Positions 52,293 to 61,064 of a stretch of 64,000 nt of DNA are shown here, in pieces. This stretch comes from Agrilactobacillus yilanensis. GTDB taxonomy: Bacteria > Bacillota > Bacilli > Lactobacillales > Lactobacillaceae. Location: NCBI RefSeq assembly GCF_003946725.1, contig NZ_RHOY01000002.1, forward strand, positions 186,001 through 250,000. The letters are read 5' to 3'. Position 1 is the stretch's first letter. The number at the start of each line of letters is the position of its first letter. The position numbers and the translations under genes were made by a program. Below the pieces are notes generated by a model. That model had not been told where the DNA came from. It was given only the letters and a program-made list of their open reading frames with translations, and did not search any database.

Positions 52293-53645
52293 ATGGCACT
52301 TATTGTTTTAGTTCTTGGTATTATTTTATTACTATTTCTAATTATCAAATTAAAACTAAATACCTTTTTATCTTTAGTAATTACGTCAATTGCAGTGGGG
52401 ATCGGTTTAGGGATTCCGTTAACTAAAATTGCCACCAGTGTTCAAAACGGGATTGGCAGTCAGTTAGGTGTCTTGTCGATCGTCTTTGGCTTCGGGGCAA
52501 TGTTAGGTCGGTTAGTGGCCGATGCCGGTGGGGCGTATCGAATTGCCCATACATTAATTGATAAATTCGGTAAAAAACGGCTGCAGATTGCGATTGTACT
52601 GGCTTCTTTTATCATCGGGCTGGCTTTGTTCTTTGAAGTTGGGATTGTATTATTAGTACCGATTGTTTTTGCGATTGCTATGGAAGCCGGCGTTTCAATT
52701 TTGTATCTAGGGATTCCAATGGCAGCAGCGTTATCTGTTACCCACGGCTTTTTACCACCCCATCCAGCACCTACAGCGATTAGTGCGGTTTTAGGGGCGA
52801 ATGTGGGTCACGTCTTACTTTATGGGGTGATTGTGGCTATTCCAGCTGTACTAGTGGCCGGCCCTTTATTTGTAAAAGTTGCCCAGAAATTAGTACCCGA
52901 TGCCTTTAATCGGAAGGGGAATTTATCTGCTTTAGGGCCACAAAAGAAATTTAAATTAGAAGAAACACCAAGTTTTGGGATTAGTGTTCTGACTTCTTTA
53001 TTCCCAGTTATTTTGATGGCAATTACGACGATCTATGATTTGACAGTGAATGGTGGGCAAACACCAAAAAATCCAAGTATGCTGGATTCAATTGTCGCCT
53101 TCATTGGGACACCAAGTATTACAATGACGATTTCATTATTGGTCGCAATGTATACTATGGGCTGGGCAAGACGGTTTAAGACCAGCCAAATTATGAAAAC
53201 GTTGGAAGAAGCCGTTAAATCCATCGCCATGCTGCTCTTAGTTATCGGGGGCGGCGGTGCCTTCAAGCAAGTTCTGATTGATGGGGGCGTCGGGGATGCC
53301 GTTATGAATTTATTCAAAGGTGTCAATATTTCGCCATTACTATTAGGTTGGGTTATTGCCGTGGTTTTACGGATTGCCTTAGGCTCAGCAACCGTTGCTT
53401 CCTTGACAGCTGCTGGTTTGGTCTTACCGTTAATGCAAGCCGCTGGCGTTAATCCTGCGTTGATGGTATTAGCCATTGGGGCGGGTTCACTAGCCGCTTC
53501 ACACGTAAATGATGCCGGTTTCTGGATGTTTAGAGAGTACTTTGACTTATCCATCAAAGAAACTTTAGCAACGTGGACCGTGTTGGAAACCTTAATCTCT
53601 GTGGTGGGCTTAATCTGTGTCTTGATCTTGAGTGTCTTCATTTAA
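52293..53645 (+). CDS. gntP: Gluconate permease GntP
   Basis: A 450-residue gluconate:proton symporter of the GntP family with about twelve to fourteen membrane segments. Characteristic motifs are GFGAMLGRLVADAGGAYRIAHTLI and VTHGFLPPHPAPTAIS, and ALGSATVASLTAAGLV and SHVNDAGFWMFREYF near the C-terminus. It completes the gluconate pathway with the kinase and dehydrogenase upstream. GGGAGG lies before the ATG and a strong terminator follows. Confidence 0.95.
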   Translation: MALIVLVLGIILLLFLIIKLKLNTFLSLVITSIAVGIGLGIPLTKIATSVQNGIGSQLGVLSIVFGFGAMLGRLVADAGGAYRIAHTLIDKFGKKRLQIAIVLASFIIGLALFFEVGIVLLVPIVFAIAMEAGVSILYLGIPMAAALSVTHGFLPPHPAPTAISAVLGANVGHVLLYGVIVAIPAVLVAGPLFVKVAQKLVPDAFNRKGNLSALGPQKKFKLEETPSFGISVLTSLFPVILMAITTIYDLTVNGGQTPKNPSMLDSIVAFIGTPSITMTISLLVAMYTMGWARRFKTSQIMKTLEEAVKSIAMLLLVIGGGGAFKQVLIDGGVGDAVMNLFKGVNISPLLLGWVIAVVLRIALGSATVASLTAAGLVLPLMQAAGVNPALMVLAIGAGSLAASHVNDAGFWMFREYFDLSIKETLATWTVLETLISVVGLICVLILSVFI

Positions 53646-53661
53646 ATTTACTAAAACCAAC

Positions 53662-53695
53662 AAAAAAACCGATCGAATTTTTGATCGGTTTTTTA
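53662..53695. terminator. Bidirectional terminator after gntP
   Basis: AAAAAACCGATC pairs with GATCGGTTTTTT around an eight-base loop. Confidence 0.9.
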
Positions 53696-53703
53696 TTATA
53701 AAT

Positions 53704-55068
53704 TCAAGAATTTTCAACAACTTTAGAATCTGAAGTTAACGCCTTTTTAGGAAAATAAGTTCTAAAGTTCACAACAATATTCAAAATAACGGCCGCAAAA
53801 GAAACTACAAACAGCCCGTTACTCAACAGCATTGAAGCGACGGTGGGCAAGTGATTAAAAGCATCACCGGTAAAATTGGCGCCAATGCCTAAAGCCATAC
53901 TAGTGCCTAGAACAATCGAATTATTGTTATTGCTGTAATCTACTGAGGATAAAATGGAAATCCCCGCAGCGGTAATAGTACCAAATAGCGCTAATGTGGC
54001 ACCACCGATAACGGGTTTAGGAATGGCCGTAATCAGTGCGCAAAATTTAGGTGAAAAACTGATAATTAATAAAATAATGCTGGCACAGGTCACTGTAGAA
54101 CGAGAACCGATTCGAGAAAGCTTGATGATCCCAATATTTTCGTTAAATGTGGAAGAAGGGGATGCATTAAAGCAGCCCGCAATCATTTGGCCTAATGCTT
54201 GGCCGCGAATCCCATTAATTTGCTGCTTGGGTCCGGTAGTACGGCCGGTAACTTCATCTAAAAAGGCGAAAGCGCCAAAACATTGAATGGTATTAATCAT
54301 GCAAAAAAGGGTCATGATTAAAATAGAACCGATACCAAACTTGGGTAGACCGAATTTAAACGGGGTAATCGGCATAAAGAAGGCTTCATGGGTTACGGGT
54401 CCTAAATCTAAAAGGCCCATCGGAATGGCGGCTAAGATACCCACCACCAAACCGATCAAAATTGCTAAGTTACGAACCATTCCCCGAGCAAAAATACTCA
54501 ACAGAATAATAATCAGTAAGACGCCTAAACCTAATAATAAGTTCTTTGGATCACCAAAGTTTTTAGCTGCCGGGTTGCCACCAGCCAAATCTTTAAACGC
54601 AGTAGGCGCTAAAGTAACCCCGATAATGGTGACGAAAGCACCGACAACAACAGGTGGAAAGAATTTAACGACTTTTTCCATAAAAAATGAGAGTAGAAAT
54701 AAAATCAAACCGGAACCGATAATTGCACCAAAAATAGACGGGATGTCATATTTTAAACCGATTGCAATCATCGGTGATAATGGTGCAAAGGCGGATCCTA
54801 AAACTAAAGGTAACCGGGAACCAATATTTTTACCAATACCTTGAACTTGGATAAACGTCGTAATGGCAGTGGCAAATAAAGTTGAGGTGATCATCACTGT
54901 GGTTAAACGAGCATCTAAGTTTAAAGCGCTTGCTAAAATTAGGGGCACAGCGATGGTTCCAGGAAAGAGGGTTAAAACATGTTGCAACCCCATAATTAGT
55001 ATTTCGCTAAAGGGTAATTTTTCGTTAATATCGATAGGTTCTAACTTAACGGCACGTTTATCAGCCAT
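53704..55068 (-). CDS. NCS2-family purine (xanthine/uric acid type) permease
   Basis: A 454-residue nucleobase:cation symporter-2 protein with fourteen predicted helices. The motif QHVLTLFPGTIAVPLIL is the family N-terminus, and NTIQCFGAFAFLDEVTGR and ASPSSTFNENIGIIKLSRIGSR fit the xanthine/uric acid branch. It lies 28 bases downstream of a guanine-deaminase-like gene, so it probably imports guanine or xanthine. AGGAGG precedes the ATG. Confidence 0.92.
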   Translation of the reverse strand: MADKRAVKLEPIDINEKLPFSEILIMGLQHVLTLFPGTIAVPLILASALNLDARLTTVMITSTLFATAITTFIQVQGIGKNIGSRLPLVLGSAFAPLSPMIAIGLKYDIPSIFGAIIGSGLILFLLSFFMEKVVKFFPPVVVGAFVTIIGVTLAPTAFKDLAGGNPAAKNFGDPKNLLLGLGVLLIIILLSIFARGMVRNLAILIGLVVGILAAIPMGLLDLGPVTHEAFFMPITPFKFGLPKFGIGSILIMTLFCMINTIQCFGAFAFLDEVTGRTTGPKQQINGIRGQALGQMIAGCFNASPSSTFNENIGIIKLSRIGSRSTVTCASIILLIISFSPKFCALITAIPKPVIGGATLALFGTITAAGISILSSVDYSNNNNSIVLGTSMALGIGANFTGDAFNHLPTVASMLLSNGLFVVSFAAVILNIVVNFRTYFPKKALTSDSKVVENS

Positions 55069-55096
55069 GACTTACCTCCTGTTATGTACAGTTAAT

Positions 55097-55582
55097 TTAA
55101 TCCCAGTAACCTTGATGAACTTCAGCGGCTTTGACTTCTAAATCTTTAAAGGGGCCGACAACTGTAATGTTTTTTTGACCATGTTTATAAATTTCGCGGC
55201 TTGGTAAGTCAAAAGTTGGATTCACTTCATTACTGCCAGTGAGTTCTAATAATCGAGTTTCTTCCATGGCATAAACAACGCGGCCGATATTAGCCCAATA
55301 AATGGCCCCAGAACACATAACACAAGGTTCAGCAGTGGTATATAAGCTGCAAGTCCATAAGAAATCTTTTGTATATTCATGGGAAGCACGATCTGCTAAG
55401 GAACATTCCGCATGGCCGGTACATTTCTTTTCGGTTAATTCGATATTGCCTTGTTCCATCAAAATATTACCGTCTTTATCAGCTAATAACGCACCAAAAG
55501 GGGTATTACCGCCAGCACGGGCCGCTTCAGAAATTTCGATACACCGTTGTAATAATTTTTCATCTGTATTGTGGTCAATCAT
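55097..55582 (-). CDS. guaD: Guanine deaminase (CMP/dCMP-deaminase fold)
   Basis: A 161-residue zinc deaminase with the metal motif HAE (GHAECSLADRA) and PCxxC (TTAEPCVMCSGAIYWANIGRVVYA). The C-terminus with Y...W and FKDLEVKAAEVHQGYWD is that of bacterial guanine deaminases (B. subtilis GuaD), which convert guanine to xanthine. It heads an operon with the purine permease. AAAGGAG precedes the ATG. Function assigned by family and context. Confidence 0.88.
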   Translation of the reverse strand: MIDHNTDEKLLQRCIEISEAARAGGNTPFGALLADKDGNILMEQGNIELTEKKCTGHAECSLADRASHEYTKDFLWTCSLYTTAEPCVMCSGAIYWANIGRVVYAMEETRLLELTGSNEVNPTFDLPSREIYKHGQKNITVVGPFKDLEVKAAEVHQGYWD

Positions 55583-55862
55583 CTTTAAAATCTCCTTTAA
55601 AAATAAATTTTAGAAATATAGGTAATACGTATTACTTATATTATAAATAAACATTAACATCTAAATATAATAAAAACAACAAAAAATTAAATTTATATTT
55701 GAAATTGCCACTATAATTTTTTTGATCTACAAGAAATACTAATTTAATCGGATTTTTTATCTGCTTATTTGCTATCGACGATTAAAATCAATATTTTAAT
55801 CAGCAAAATTGATGAGAATGAATTATGATAGAACTAGATAAAAATTGATCGAGGTGACGACT

Positions 55863-56618
55863 TTGCAAAATGCAAGACCCAAATTAAGGGACATTATTAA
55901 GGAAAAGATGCTAGATTATATTAAGGATTTGAGCCAGCAAGATACTAAAAAAATGCCTTCCGAAGAGAATTTAGCGACACTATTTAATGTCAGTCGCATT
56001 ACCATTCGTGCTGTCCTCAGTGAATTGGAAAGTGAAGGTATTGTCGCGCGTAAGCAAGGCTATGGTACGTATATCAGCAATACAGTTAAGCATTTGGATG
56101 TTCAGTTTAATCCAGTAACTTCTTATGACAAGATGATTGCAGATTGGGGCTATCAAGAATCATCCCAAATATTAGACACCGTCACTTTAACCAAAGCGCC
56201 TAAAGCGGTGGGGGAAAAATTAAAATTAGCAAAGGATCAAAAAGTGATTCGAACAAATAAAATATTTTATGCTGATCAAACCCCTTGTGTGTATTGTGTC
56301 GATTATTTTGCGTTAGATTTATTGGCGGAGCCAGCGCTTTTACAGCGTATTCCAGAATTTCCAAAATCGATTTTTGAGTTTTTAGGTGCGGTTAGCCCCC
56401 ATCGCATTGTCCGCGATTATACGCAGATTGGAACAAAGTTAGCCAGTGAACATCCAGAGCTAACAAAATATTTTCTAAAAAATAAAAGTCAGGATATGGC
56501 TTTTCTGGAACTGGCGTGTATTAACTATGATCAAAATGATGATCCGGTTATTTATGCTGAGGAATATGTGGATACAAAGTTTATTAAATTTTTCAGTGTC
56601 CGTAAGAAGAATTCTTAG
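55863..56618 (+). CDS. GntR-family (HutC subgroup) regulator
   Basis: A 251-residue GntR/HutC repressor. The winged helix KMPSEENLATLFNVSRITIRAVLSELESEGIVARKQGYGTYI is at about residues 31-72, followed by a UTRA ligand domain (DQKVIRTNKIFYADQTPCVYCVDYF). It is divergent from guaD-purine permease and probably controls it. The start is taken as TTG 55,863 because GAGGTG lies 6 bases upstream; the longer frame begins with TTG 55,845 before that site. A terminator follows. Confidence 0.87.
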   Translation: MQNARPKLRDIIKEKMLDYIKDLSQQDTKKMPSEENLATLFNVSRITIRAVLSELESEGIVARKQGYGTYISNTVKHLDVQFNPVTSYDKMIADWGYQESSQILDTVTLTKAPKAVGEKLKLAKDQKVIRTNKIFYADQTPCVYCVDYFALDLLAEPALLQRIPEFPKSIFEFLGAVSPHRIVRDYTQIGTKLASEHPELTKYFLKNKSQDMAFLELACINYDQNDDPVIYAEEYVDTKFIKFFSVRKKNS

Positions 56619-56624
56619 CGTCAT

Positions 56625-56667
56625 TAAAAAACGAGCTGCTATTGAGATTTTAAGCACTCGTTTTTTT
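56625..56667 (+). terminator. Terminator after the GntR gene
   Basis: AAAAAACGAG-CTGCT pairs with AGCA-CTCGTTTTTTT. Confidence 0.85.
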
Positions 56668-56726
56668 GTTCGTATTTTGTTTGCTTAATTTACTTTTATA
56701 TAGTACTATCTAGATAAAGTATTTTT

Positions 56727-56915
56727 ATGACGAATTATGCCGGAGAAGCTACCGATTTACCAGCTAGCGTTTTTAATAATATTTTTAATAAAATTGAACA
56801 TCATGAAATTTCAGTACCAATCGCTAAAGTTTATAATGGCTTAGAAAATGTTGGTGCGGCCCAACGTAGCTTAGAATCTGGACGTTATAGCGGTAAGATC
56901 GTAGTTGCGCTTTAA
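56727..56915 (+). pseudogene. C-terminal remnant of a zinc-type alcohol dehydrogenase/quinone reductase (MDR)
   Basis: The last 60 residues read EHHEISVPIAKVYNGLENVGAAQRSLESGRYSGKIVVAL, the conserved C-terminus of medium-chain dehydrogenases of the quinone oxidoreductase group. No catalytic or NAD(P)-binding part precedes it, and the frame is short on the 5' side. It is debris of a deleted gene. Confidence 0.7.
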
Positions 56916-56926
56916 GAGGTGATTTT

Positions 56927-57034
56927 TTGGGACAAACATCGCTATTTAATCAAAAAATTAATACGATGACACCTTTAGCAAGTCGCATTCGACCAGCCAG
57001 CTTAGCTGTAAAAAAGATATTAGGCAAACGATGA
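56927..57034 (+). pseudogene. N-terminal fragment resembling RarA/MgsA ATPase
   Basis: A TTG after AAGAGGTG starts a 35-codon frame reading LGQTSLFNQKINTMTPLASRIRPASLAVKK-ILGKR. TPLASRIRP near the start is the typical N-terminus of RarA (MgsA), the replication-associated recombination ATPase, after which the frame is broken and stops. The rest of the gene is not found, so this is a truncated copy. Confidence 0.5.
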
Positions 57035-57103
57035 GTGAACCGGTACTATTGCAGTTACGTAATGCACCACCAAGTTAATAAAAGCAGCACCAAAATTAAA
57101 ATA

Positions 57104-57152
57104 CAAAAGCCCCTTAAGATTGAACATGTCGGTCAACCTTAAGGGGCTTTTA
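57104..57152. terminator. Terminator downstream of pntB
   Basis: AAAAGCCCCTTAAG-TTGA pairs with TCAA-CTTAAGGGGCTTTT; a long, strong stem ahead of the pnt stop. Confidence 0.9.
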
Positions 57153-57199
57153 GTTTATACTTATTAGCGCATCAGCGTTAAATTATTTGGGTGCTTAGA

Positions 57200-58612
57200 T
57201 TACTCTAAGTACTGTTTTGTAGCTGCGACAATATCTTGTAAGCCAGATTTTGCATCGGCAAAGAACATGCTTGTATTATCTCCGCTAAATAATGGATTTG
57301 GAATGCCGGCATAACCAGTACTCATGGAGCGTTTGATGACAACAACGGATTTGGATTTATCCACATCCAAAATTGGCATCCCGGACACCGCATTACCTTT
57401 TTCCCGAGCTAAAGGATTGGTAACGTCATTGGCCCCAATGACTAAGGAAATGTCAGTGCTTTCAAACATGGAGTTCGCTTCTTCTAATTGTTTCATCTGA
57501 TCATAAGGGACATTAACATCAGCTAACAAGACATTCATATGTCCTGGCATCCGGCCGGCAACGGGGTGAATGGCATAATTGACATTGATACCCGCATCAG
57601 TTAATAATTTCGCCAATTCGGCAACTTCATGCTGTGCTTGAGCAGCTGCTAAACCGTAACCAGGAACAACCATAACGTTATGGGCATAAGCCAACTGCAA
57701 ACCGATATCGTCTGCGGAAGTTTCTTTAACATTGGTTGGAACATCAGCCATGGCGCCAGTATCACTGTCACCACCGCCAAAACCACCAGCCAAAATATTG
57801 GCAACCGAACGGTTCATAGCTTCAGCCATCTGCAAGGTCAAAATAGTCCCAGCGGCCCCAACCAGTGCCCCAGCAATAATCAAGACTTGATTATCAATGA
57901 CAAAACCGGCAAAGGCAACGGCTAAACCAGTGAAGGCGTTTAACAAGGAAACGACAACGGGCATATCGGCCCCACCAATTGGTAAGGTCATCAGTAAACC
58001 AAAGACTAAGCTAGCGACTAAGGCTAGGACTAAATACCACCAAGTTGCAGGGAAACCAATAATCAGTACACCAGAAAAAATAATGGCAATAATGGCGATT
58101 AGATTCAAGAGACGATCACCAGGGAATTTAATCGGTTTACCGGAGACATGCCCCGCTAATTTACCCGTGGCAATTAAGGAACCAGAGAAAGTAACGCCCC
58201 CGATAATAATATCTAAGAAGACTGGAATAGAAAAGACAAGGCTTAAAGAACTGCCGGGGTCAGCGTACAAATAATCAAAAACCCCAATCGCAGCGGCGGC
58301 GCCACCACCGACGGCATTGAATAGGGAGACTAATTGAGGTACATCTGTCATTGGCACTTTGCGCGCTTTGACTACCCCATAAATAATCCCTAAGGCTAAA
58401 CCGGCTAATAGGGCGATCCAGCCGCCGATCATGATCTTACCTTCAACAATAAGTTCAATGGTGATCATGATAACCGCCATAATCATCCCTAAACCAGATA
58501 ATAGATTCCCTTTACGTGCAGTCTTTGGAGAACGCATTAAGTGCACCCCAATGACGTAGCAAACAGCTGAAATCAAATAAATCAAAGAGGCAAATGTTTG
58601 TAAAGTACTCAC
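57200..58612 (-). CDS. pntB: NAD(P) transhydrogenase beta subunit
   Basis: A 470-residue PntB. The N-terminal half has about nine membrane helices forming the proton channel, and the C-terminal third is the NADP(H) domain (MVVPGYGLAAAQAQHEVAELAKLL, then PVAGRMPGHMNVLLADVNVPYD and VIGANDVTNPLAR). Couples proton entry to hydride transfer between NADH and NADP+, so it can raise NADPH. It overlaps the end of pntA2 by one to a few bases and shares an operon with pntA1 and pntA2. Confidence 0.97.
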   Translation of the reverse strand: MSTLQTFASLIYLISAVCYVIGVHLMRSPKTARKGNLLSGLGMIMAVIMITIELIVEGKIMIGGWIALLAGLALGIIYGVVKARKVPMTDVPQLVSLFNAVGGGAAAAIGVFDYLYADPGSSLSLVFSIPVFLDIIIGGVTFSGSLIATGKLAGHVSGKPIKFPGDRLLNLIAIIAIIFSGVLIIGFPATWWYLVLALVASLVFGLLMTLPIGGADMPVVVSLLNAFTGLAVAFAGFVIDNQVLIIAGALVGAAGTILTLQMAEAMNRSVANILAGGFGGGDSDTGAMADVPTNVKETSADDIGLQLAYAHNVMVVPGYGLAAAQAQHEVAELAKLLTDAGINVNYAIHPVAGRMPGHMNVLLADVNVPYDQMKQLEEANSMFESTDISLVIGANDVTNPLAREKGNAVSGMPILDVDKSKSVVVIKRSMSTGYAGIPNPLFSGDNTSMFFADAKSGLQDIVAATKQYLE

Positions 58613-58932
58613 TATTGCTCACCTCCATCGTCTTTTTTATGAGTATCGTTTTTGGGCCGATCAAACATGCCCAGCATCCGATCTGTAACGGTATAACCAC
58701 CAGCGACGTTGATGGCGGCAAAAAAAGCACAAACAAAGGCTAAAACATAAAAGCCAACGTTATTTGCTTCAGCAGCGACAACAAAGGCCCCTACAACAAC
58801 CACCCCGTGGATGGCATTAGCCCCAGACATCATTGGTGTTTGCAATGTTGCTGGGATCTTACTCATGACTTCAAAACCGACTAATAAACTCAAAATAAAA
58901 ATGGCAAGGTTGGTATATAATTGTTGCGTCAT
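58612..58932 (-). CDS. NAD(P) transhydrogenase alpha-2 subunit
   Basis: A 106-residue membrane subunit (PntA2/PntAB) with three to four helices, matching the C-terminal membrane part of the E. coli alpha subunit: LLVGFEVMSKIPATLQTPMMSGANAIHGVVVVGA is its signature. Separate alpha-1 and alpha-2 chains are usual in Firmicutes. It lies three bases after pntA1 and overlaps pntB. Confidence 0.95.
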   Translation of the reverse strand: MTQQLYTNLAIFILSLLVGFEVMSKIPATLQTPMMSGANAIHGVVVVGAFVVAAEANNVGFYVLAFVCAFFAAINVAGGYTVTDRMLGMFDRPKNDTHKKDDGGEQ

Positions 58933-58935
58933 CAG

Positions 58936-60120
58936 TTAGGCCTCCTTATTTTCAGCGGCTTCTTCAGCTGCAGGCTTTGGTCGGGCAGGTAATTCAAGAG
59001 TTTGCCGTAAACGATTAGAAATAATCTCACCCTCAAAAGTAGCTGTGAGTTCCCCTAAAACATCATCATCAGGATCAATGGTGATACCATCTTCATGAAC
59101 GATATCTGTAATAATAGCTTGAATATTTTTGGCATACATTTCAGATGCAGCCGTAGCCAGTTGACTTGGCATATCTTGAGCACCAATGATTTGGGCATTA
59201 CCCTCTGTAATGATAGTTTGACTAGGTTCAGAACCAAAAACGTTGCCACCTAAAGCACTGGCAGCGAGATCTACAAAAATAGTACCTGGCTTAACCGCAT
59301 TAACCGCCGTTTCAGTAACTAATAGTGGTGGTTTACGGCCAGGGACTTGGGCAGTTGTAATAATAATATCGCTTTGTCGAATAAATTCTGTTAATTCATC
59401 TTGTTGCTGCTGTTGTTCTTCTGCGGAGAGCTGGCGGGCATAACCACCTTCGCCAGCAGCGCTTACGGAACTTGTTAAGAAATTGGCCCCTAATGATTCT
59501 ACTTCACCCCGTGAATCTGGTCGTACATCGTAACCTGAAACAATTGCCCCTAAACGTTTTGACGTCCCAATGGCTTGTAATCCAGCAACCCCAGTCCCTA
59601 GAACTAAAACTTTGGCGGGCTTAGCCGTACCTGCAGCCGTAATCATCATTGGTAAATAACGTTTGAAATTATCTGCACCCACAAGAGCTGCTTTGTAGCC
59701 AGCGACAGAAGCTTGTGAACTCAAAGCATCCATACTTTGGGCCCGTGAAACGGTCCGTGGCAAGAGTTCTAAGGAAAGTGCCGTGACCTTGTTTTCAGCT
59801 AGAAGTTGAATCTTATCCGGCTGAACAAGTGCACTGAGCAGTCCAATAATTAACTGACCCGAAGTTAATTTAGTTAAGACGGCCTCATCAGGTCGATTGA
59901 CTACTGCGACAATTTTGGCATCCTTAATCGCGGTATCGCGATCAACGATTTTTGCGCCGGCATCAATGTAAGCTTGATCAGGGAAAAAAGCGGCGACACC
60001 ACTGCCTTTTTCAATCAGCACTTCAAAGTCTTTTTTAGTTAGTCTGGCGACAACATCAGGACTTAGCGCGACACGATTTTCACCATCAGCTTCCTTGAGC
60101 GTTGCAATCGTTATTGCCAT
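58936..60120 (-). CDS. pntA: NAD(P) transhydrogenase alpha-1 subunit
   Basis: A 394-residue soluble NAD(H)-binding subunit related to alanine dehydrogenase. The motif RVALSPDVVARLTKKDFEVLIEKGSG starts the N-domain, and VLVLGTGVAGLQAIGTSKRLGAIVSGYDVRPDSRGEVESLGANF is the Rossmann loop. The C-terminus ends in an acidic tail. The ATG at 60,120 follows GAGGAGG at 7 bases; a 42-codon upstream extension has no ribosome site and is not conserved. It is first in the pnt operon. Confidence 0.95.
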   Translation of the reverse strand: MAITIATLKEADGENRVALSPDVVARLTKKDFEVLIEKGSGVAAFFPDQAYIDAGAKIVDRDTAIKDAKIVAVVNRPDEAVLTKLTSGQLIIGLLSALVQPDKIQLLAENKVTALSLELLPRTVSRAQSMDALSSQASVAGYKAALVGADNFKRYLPMMITAAGTAKPAKVLVLGTGVAGLQAIGTSKRLGAIVSGYDVRPDSRGEVESLGANFLTSSVSAAGEGGYARQLSAEEQQQQQDELTEFIRQSDIIITTAQVPGRKPPLLVTETAVNAVKPGTIFVDLAASALGGNVFGSEPSQTIITEGNAQIIGAQDMPSQLATAASEMYAKNIQAIITDIVHEDGITIDPDDDVLGELTATFEGEIISNRLRQTLELPARPKPAAEEAAENKEA

Positions 60121-60302
60121 GTAAACTACCTCCTCAATAATGTAATTGTAAGTTTTTTTGTAAACCCTTACACTTCTGATTTTAAGCTTCTTAGAACAGT
60201 AATGCAAAAAAATTTTTAGGTCATAAAAATAAACAGTTAGTTCCATAAATTGCTTATCGTAATTTGACGGGAATAAATGGCAAAATAAGCTGAAAGTATC
60301 AT

Positions 60303-60349
60303 AAAAGCAGAAGCCACGTTAAAAATTAATTTAACGTGGCTTCTGCTTC
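60303..60349. terminator. Strong terminator between hsp20 and pnt
   Basis: AAGCAGAAGCCACGTTAAA pairs perfectly with TTTAACGTGGCTTCTGCTT around a six-base loop. It closes the hsp20 gene on the minus strand. Confidence 0.85.
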
Positions 60350-60373
60350 GGTATTCGTCAGCGCATAATCTAG

Positions 60374-60808
60374 TTACTGAATTTCAATATTATTTGTATT
60401 TTGTGTCTCGGTTGTCTTTGGTAAAGTAACTTTCAAAACACCGGCTTGATACTCGGCGTTGATTTTACTCTGATCTACGTTAGGCAGGCGGTAACTACGG
60501 CTCATAGTGCCATAATTACGTTCAGACATTAAGACATTGCCATTTTTATCTTCGTGGTCATTAAATTCTTGTTTATTGCAATTAATATTTAAAACACCAT
60601 TACTGTAATTCAAATGGATATCTTTTTTATCAACACCGGGGAGATCAACTTTTGCAATATAAGCCTTGTCAGTTTCTTCAATATCTGTTTTTAGATTTTT
60701 TTGAACTGAGTCTGGCATGAGTGAACCAAAGAAACGATCTTCCAAATTGTCAAAGAAAGGATCAATTCCCCAACCATAATTATTACGACGTGTGACTTCA
60801 TTAGCCAT
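60374..60808 (-). CDS. Small heat shock protein Hsp20
   Basis: A 144-residue alpha-crystallin-type chaperone. The core domain spans about residues 40-130 (TDIEETDKAYIAKVDLPGVDKKDIHLNYSNGVLNI ... YQAGVLKVTLPKT) and ends with the I-x-I-type tail NNIEIQ. It holds denatured proteins for refolding. AAAGGAAG precedes the ATG. The perfect CIRCE element upstream shows HrcA control, an uncommon situation for hsp20 genes, which in related bacteria are often CtsR-controlled. Confidence 0.95.
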   Translation of the reverse strand: MANEVTRRNNYGWGIDPFFDNLEDRFFGSLMPDSVQKNLKTDIEETDKAYIAKVDLPGVDKKDIHLNYSNGVLNINCNKQEFNDHEDKNGNVLMSERNYGTMSRSYRLPNVDQSKINAEYQAGVLKVTLPKTTETQNTNNIEIQ

Positions 60809-60916
60809 GATACAAAACTTCCTTTCAAAAATTTAGTTGGCTAAAGGGTAGTAAAATTAGGATTTTGTTTACTTAATTTGAGCTTTGCCCTTTCAACGAC
60901 TATATAATAACGCCTT

Positions 60917-60943
60917 TTAGCACTCTAGTCAAGAGAGTGCTAA
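60917..60943. promoter_or_regulatory. CIRCE element (HrcA operator)
   Basis: TTAGCACTC-N9-GAGTGCTAA, a perfect match to the HrcA binding site, lies about 110 bases upstream of the hsp20 start, with AT-rich sequence between for the promoter. Confidence 0.93.
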
Positions 60944-61005
60944 AAATTTCTGAAAAAACCAGTTTGACAGCTAGTAGCTATTTTCTTAAACGATATTCTT
61001 GCAAA

Positions 61006-61045
61006 TAAAAACGCCGAACTCAAAGTGATTTTTGAGTTCAGCGTT
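61006..61045 (-). terminator. Terminator of hcp
   Basis: AACGC-GAACTCAAA pairs with TTTGAGTTC-GCGTT (one mismatch), with a T run on the minus strand. Confidence 0.8.
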
Positions 61046-61064
61046 CGTTATCGTTAAATGAAAA

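Noticed and set aside
53033-53641. 202-codon minus-strand ORF inside gntP and similar long shadows in the membrane-protein genes
   Set aside because: These mirror hydrophobic codon usage on the opposite strand; they have no ribosome sites and low-complexity composition.
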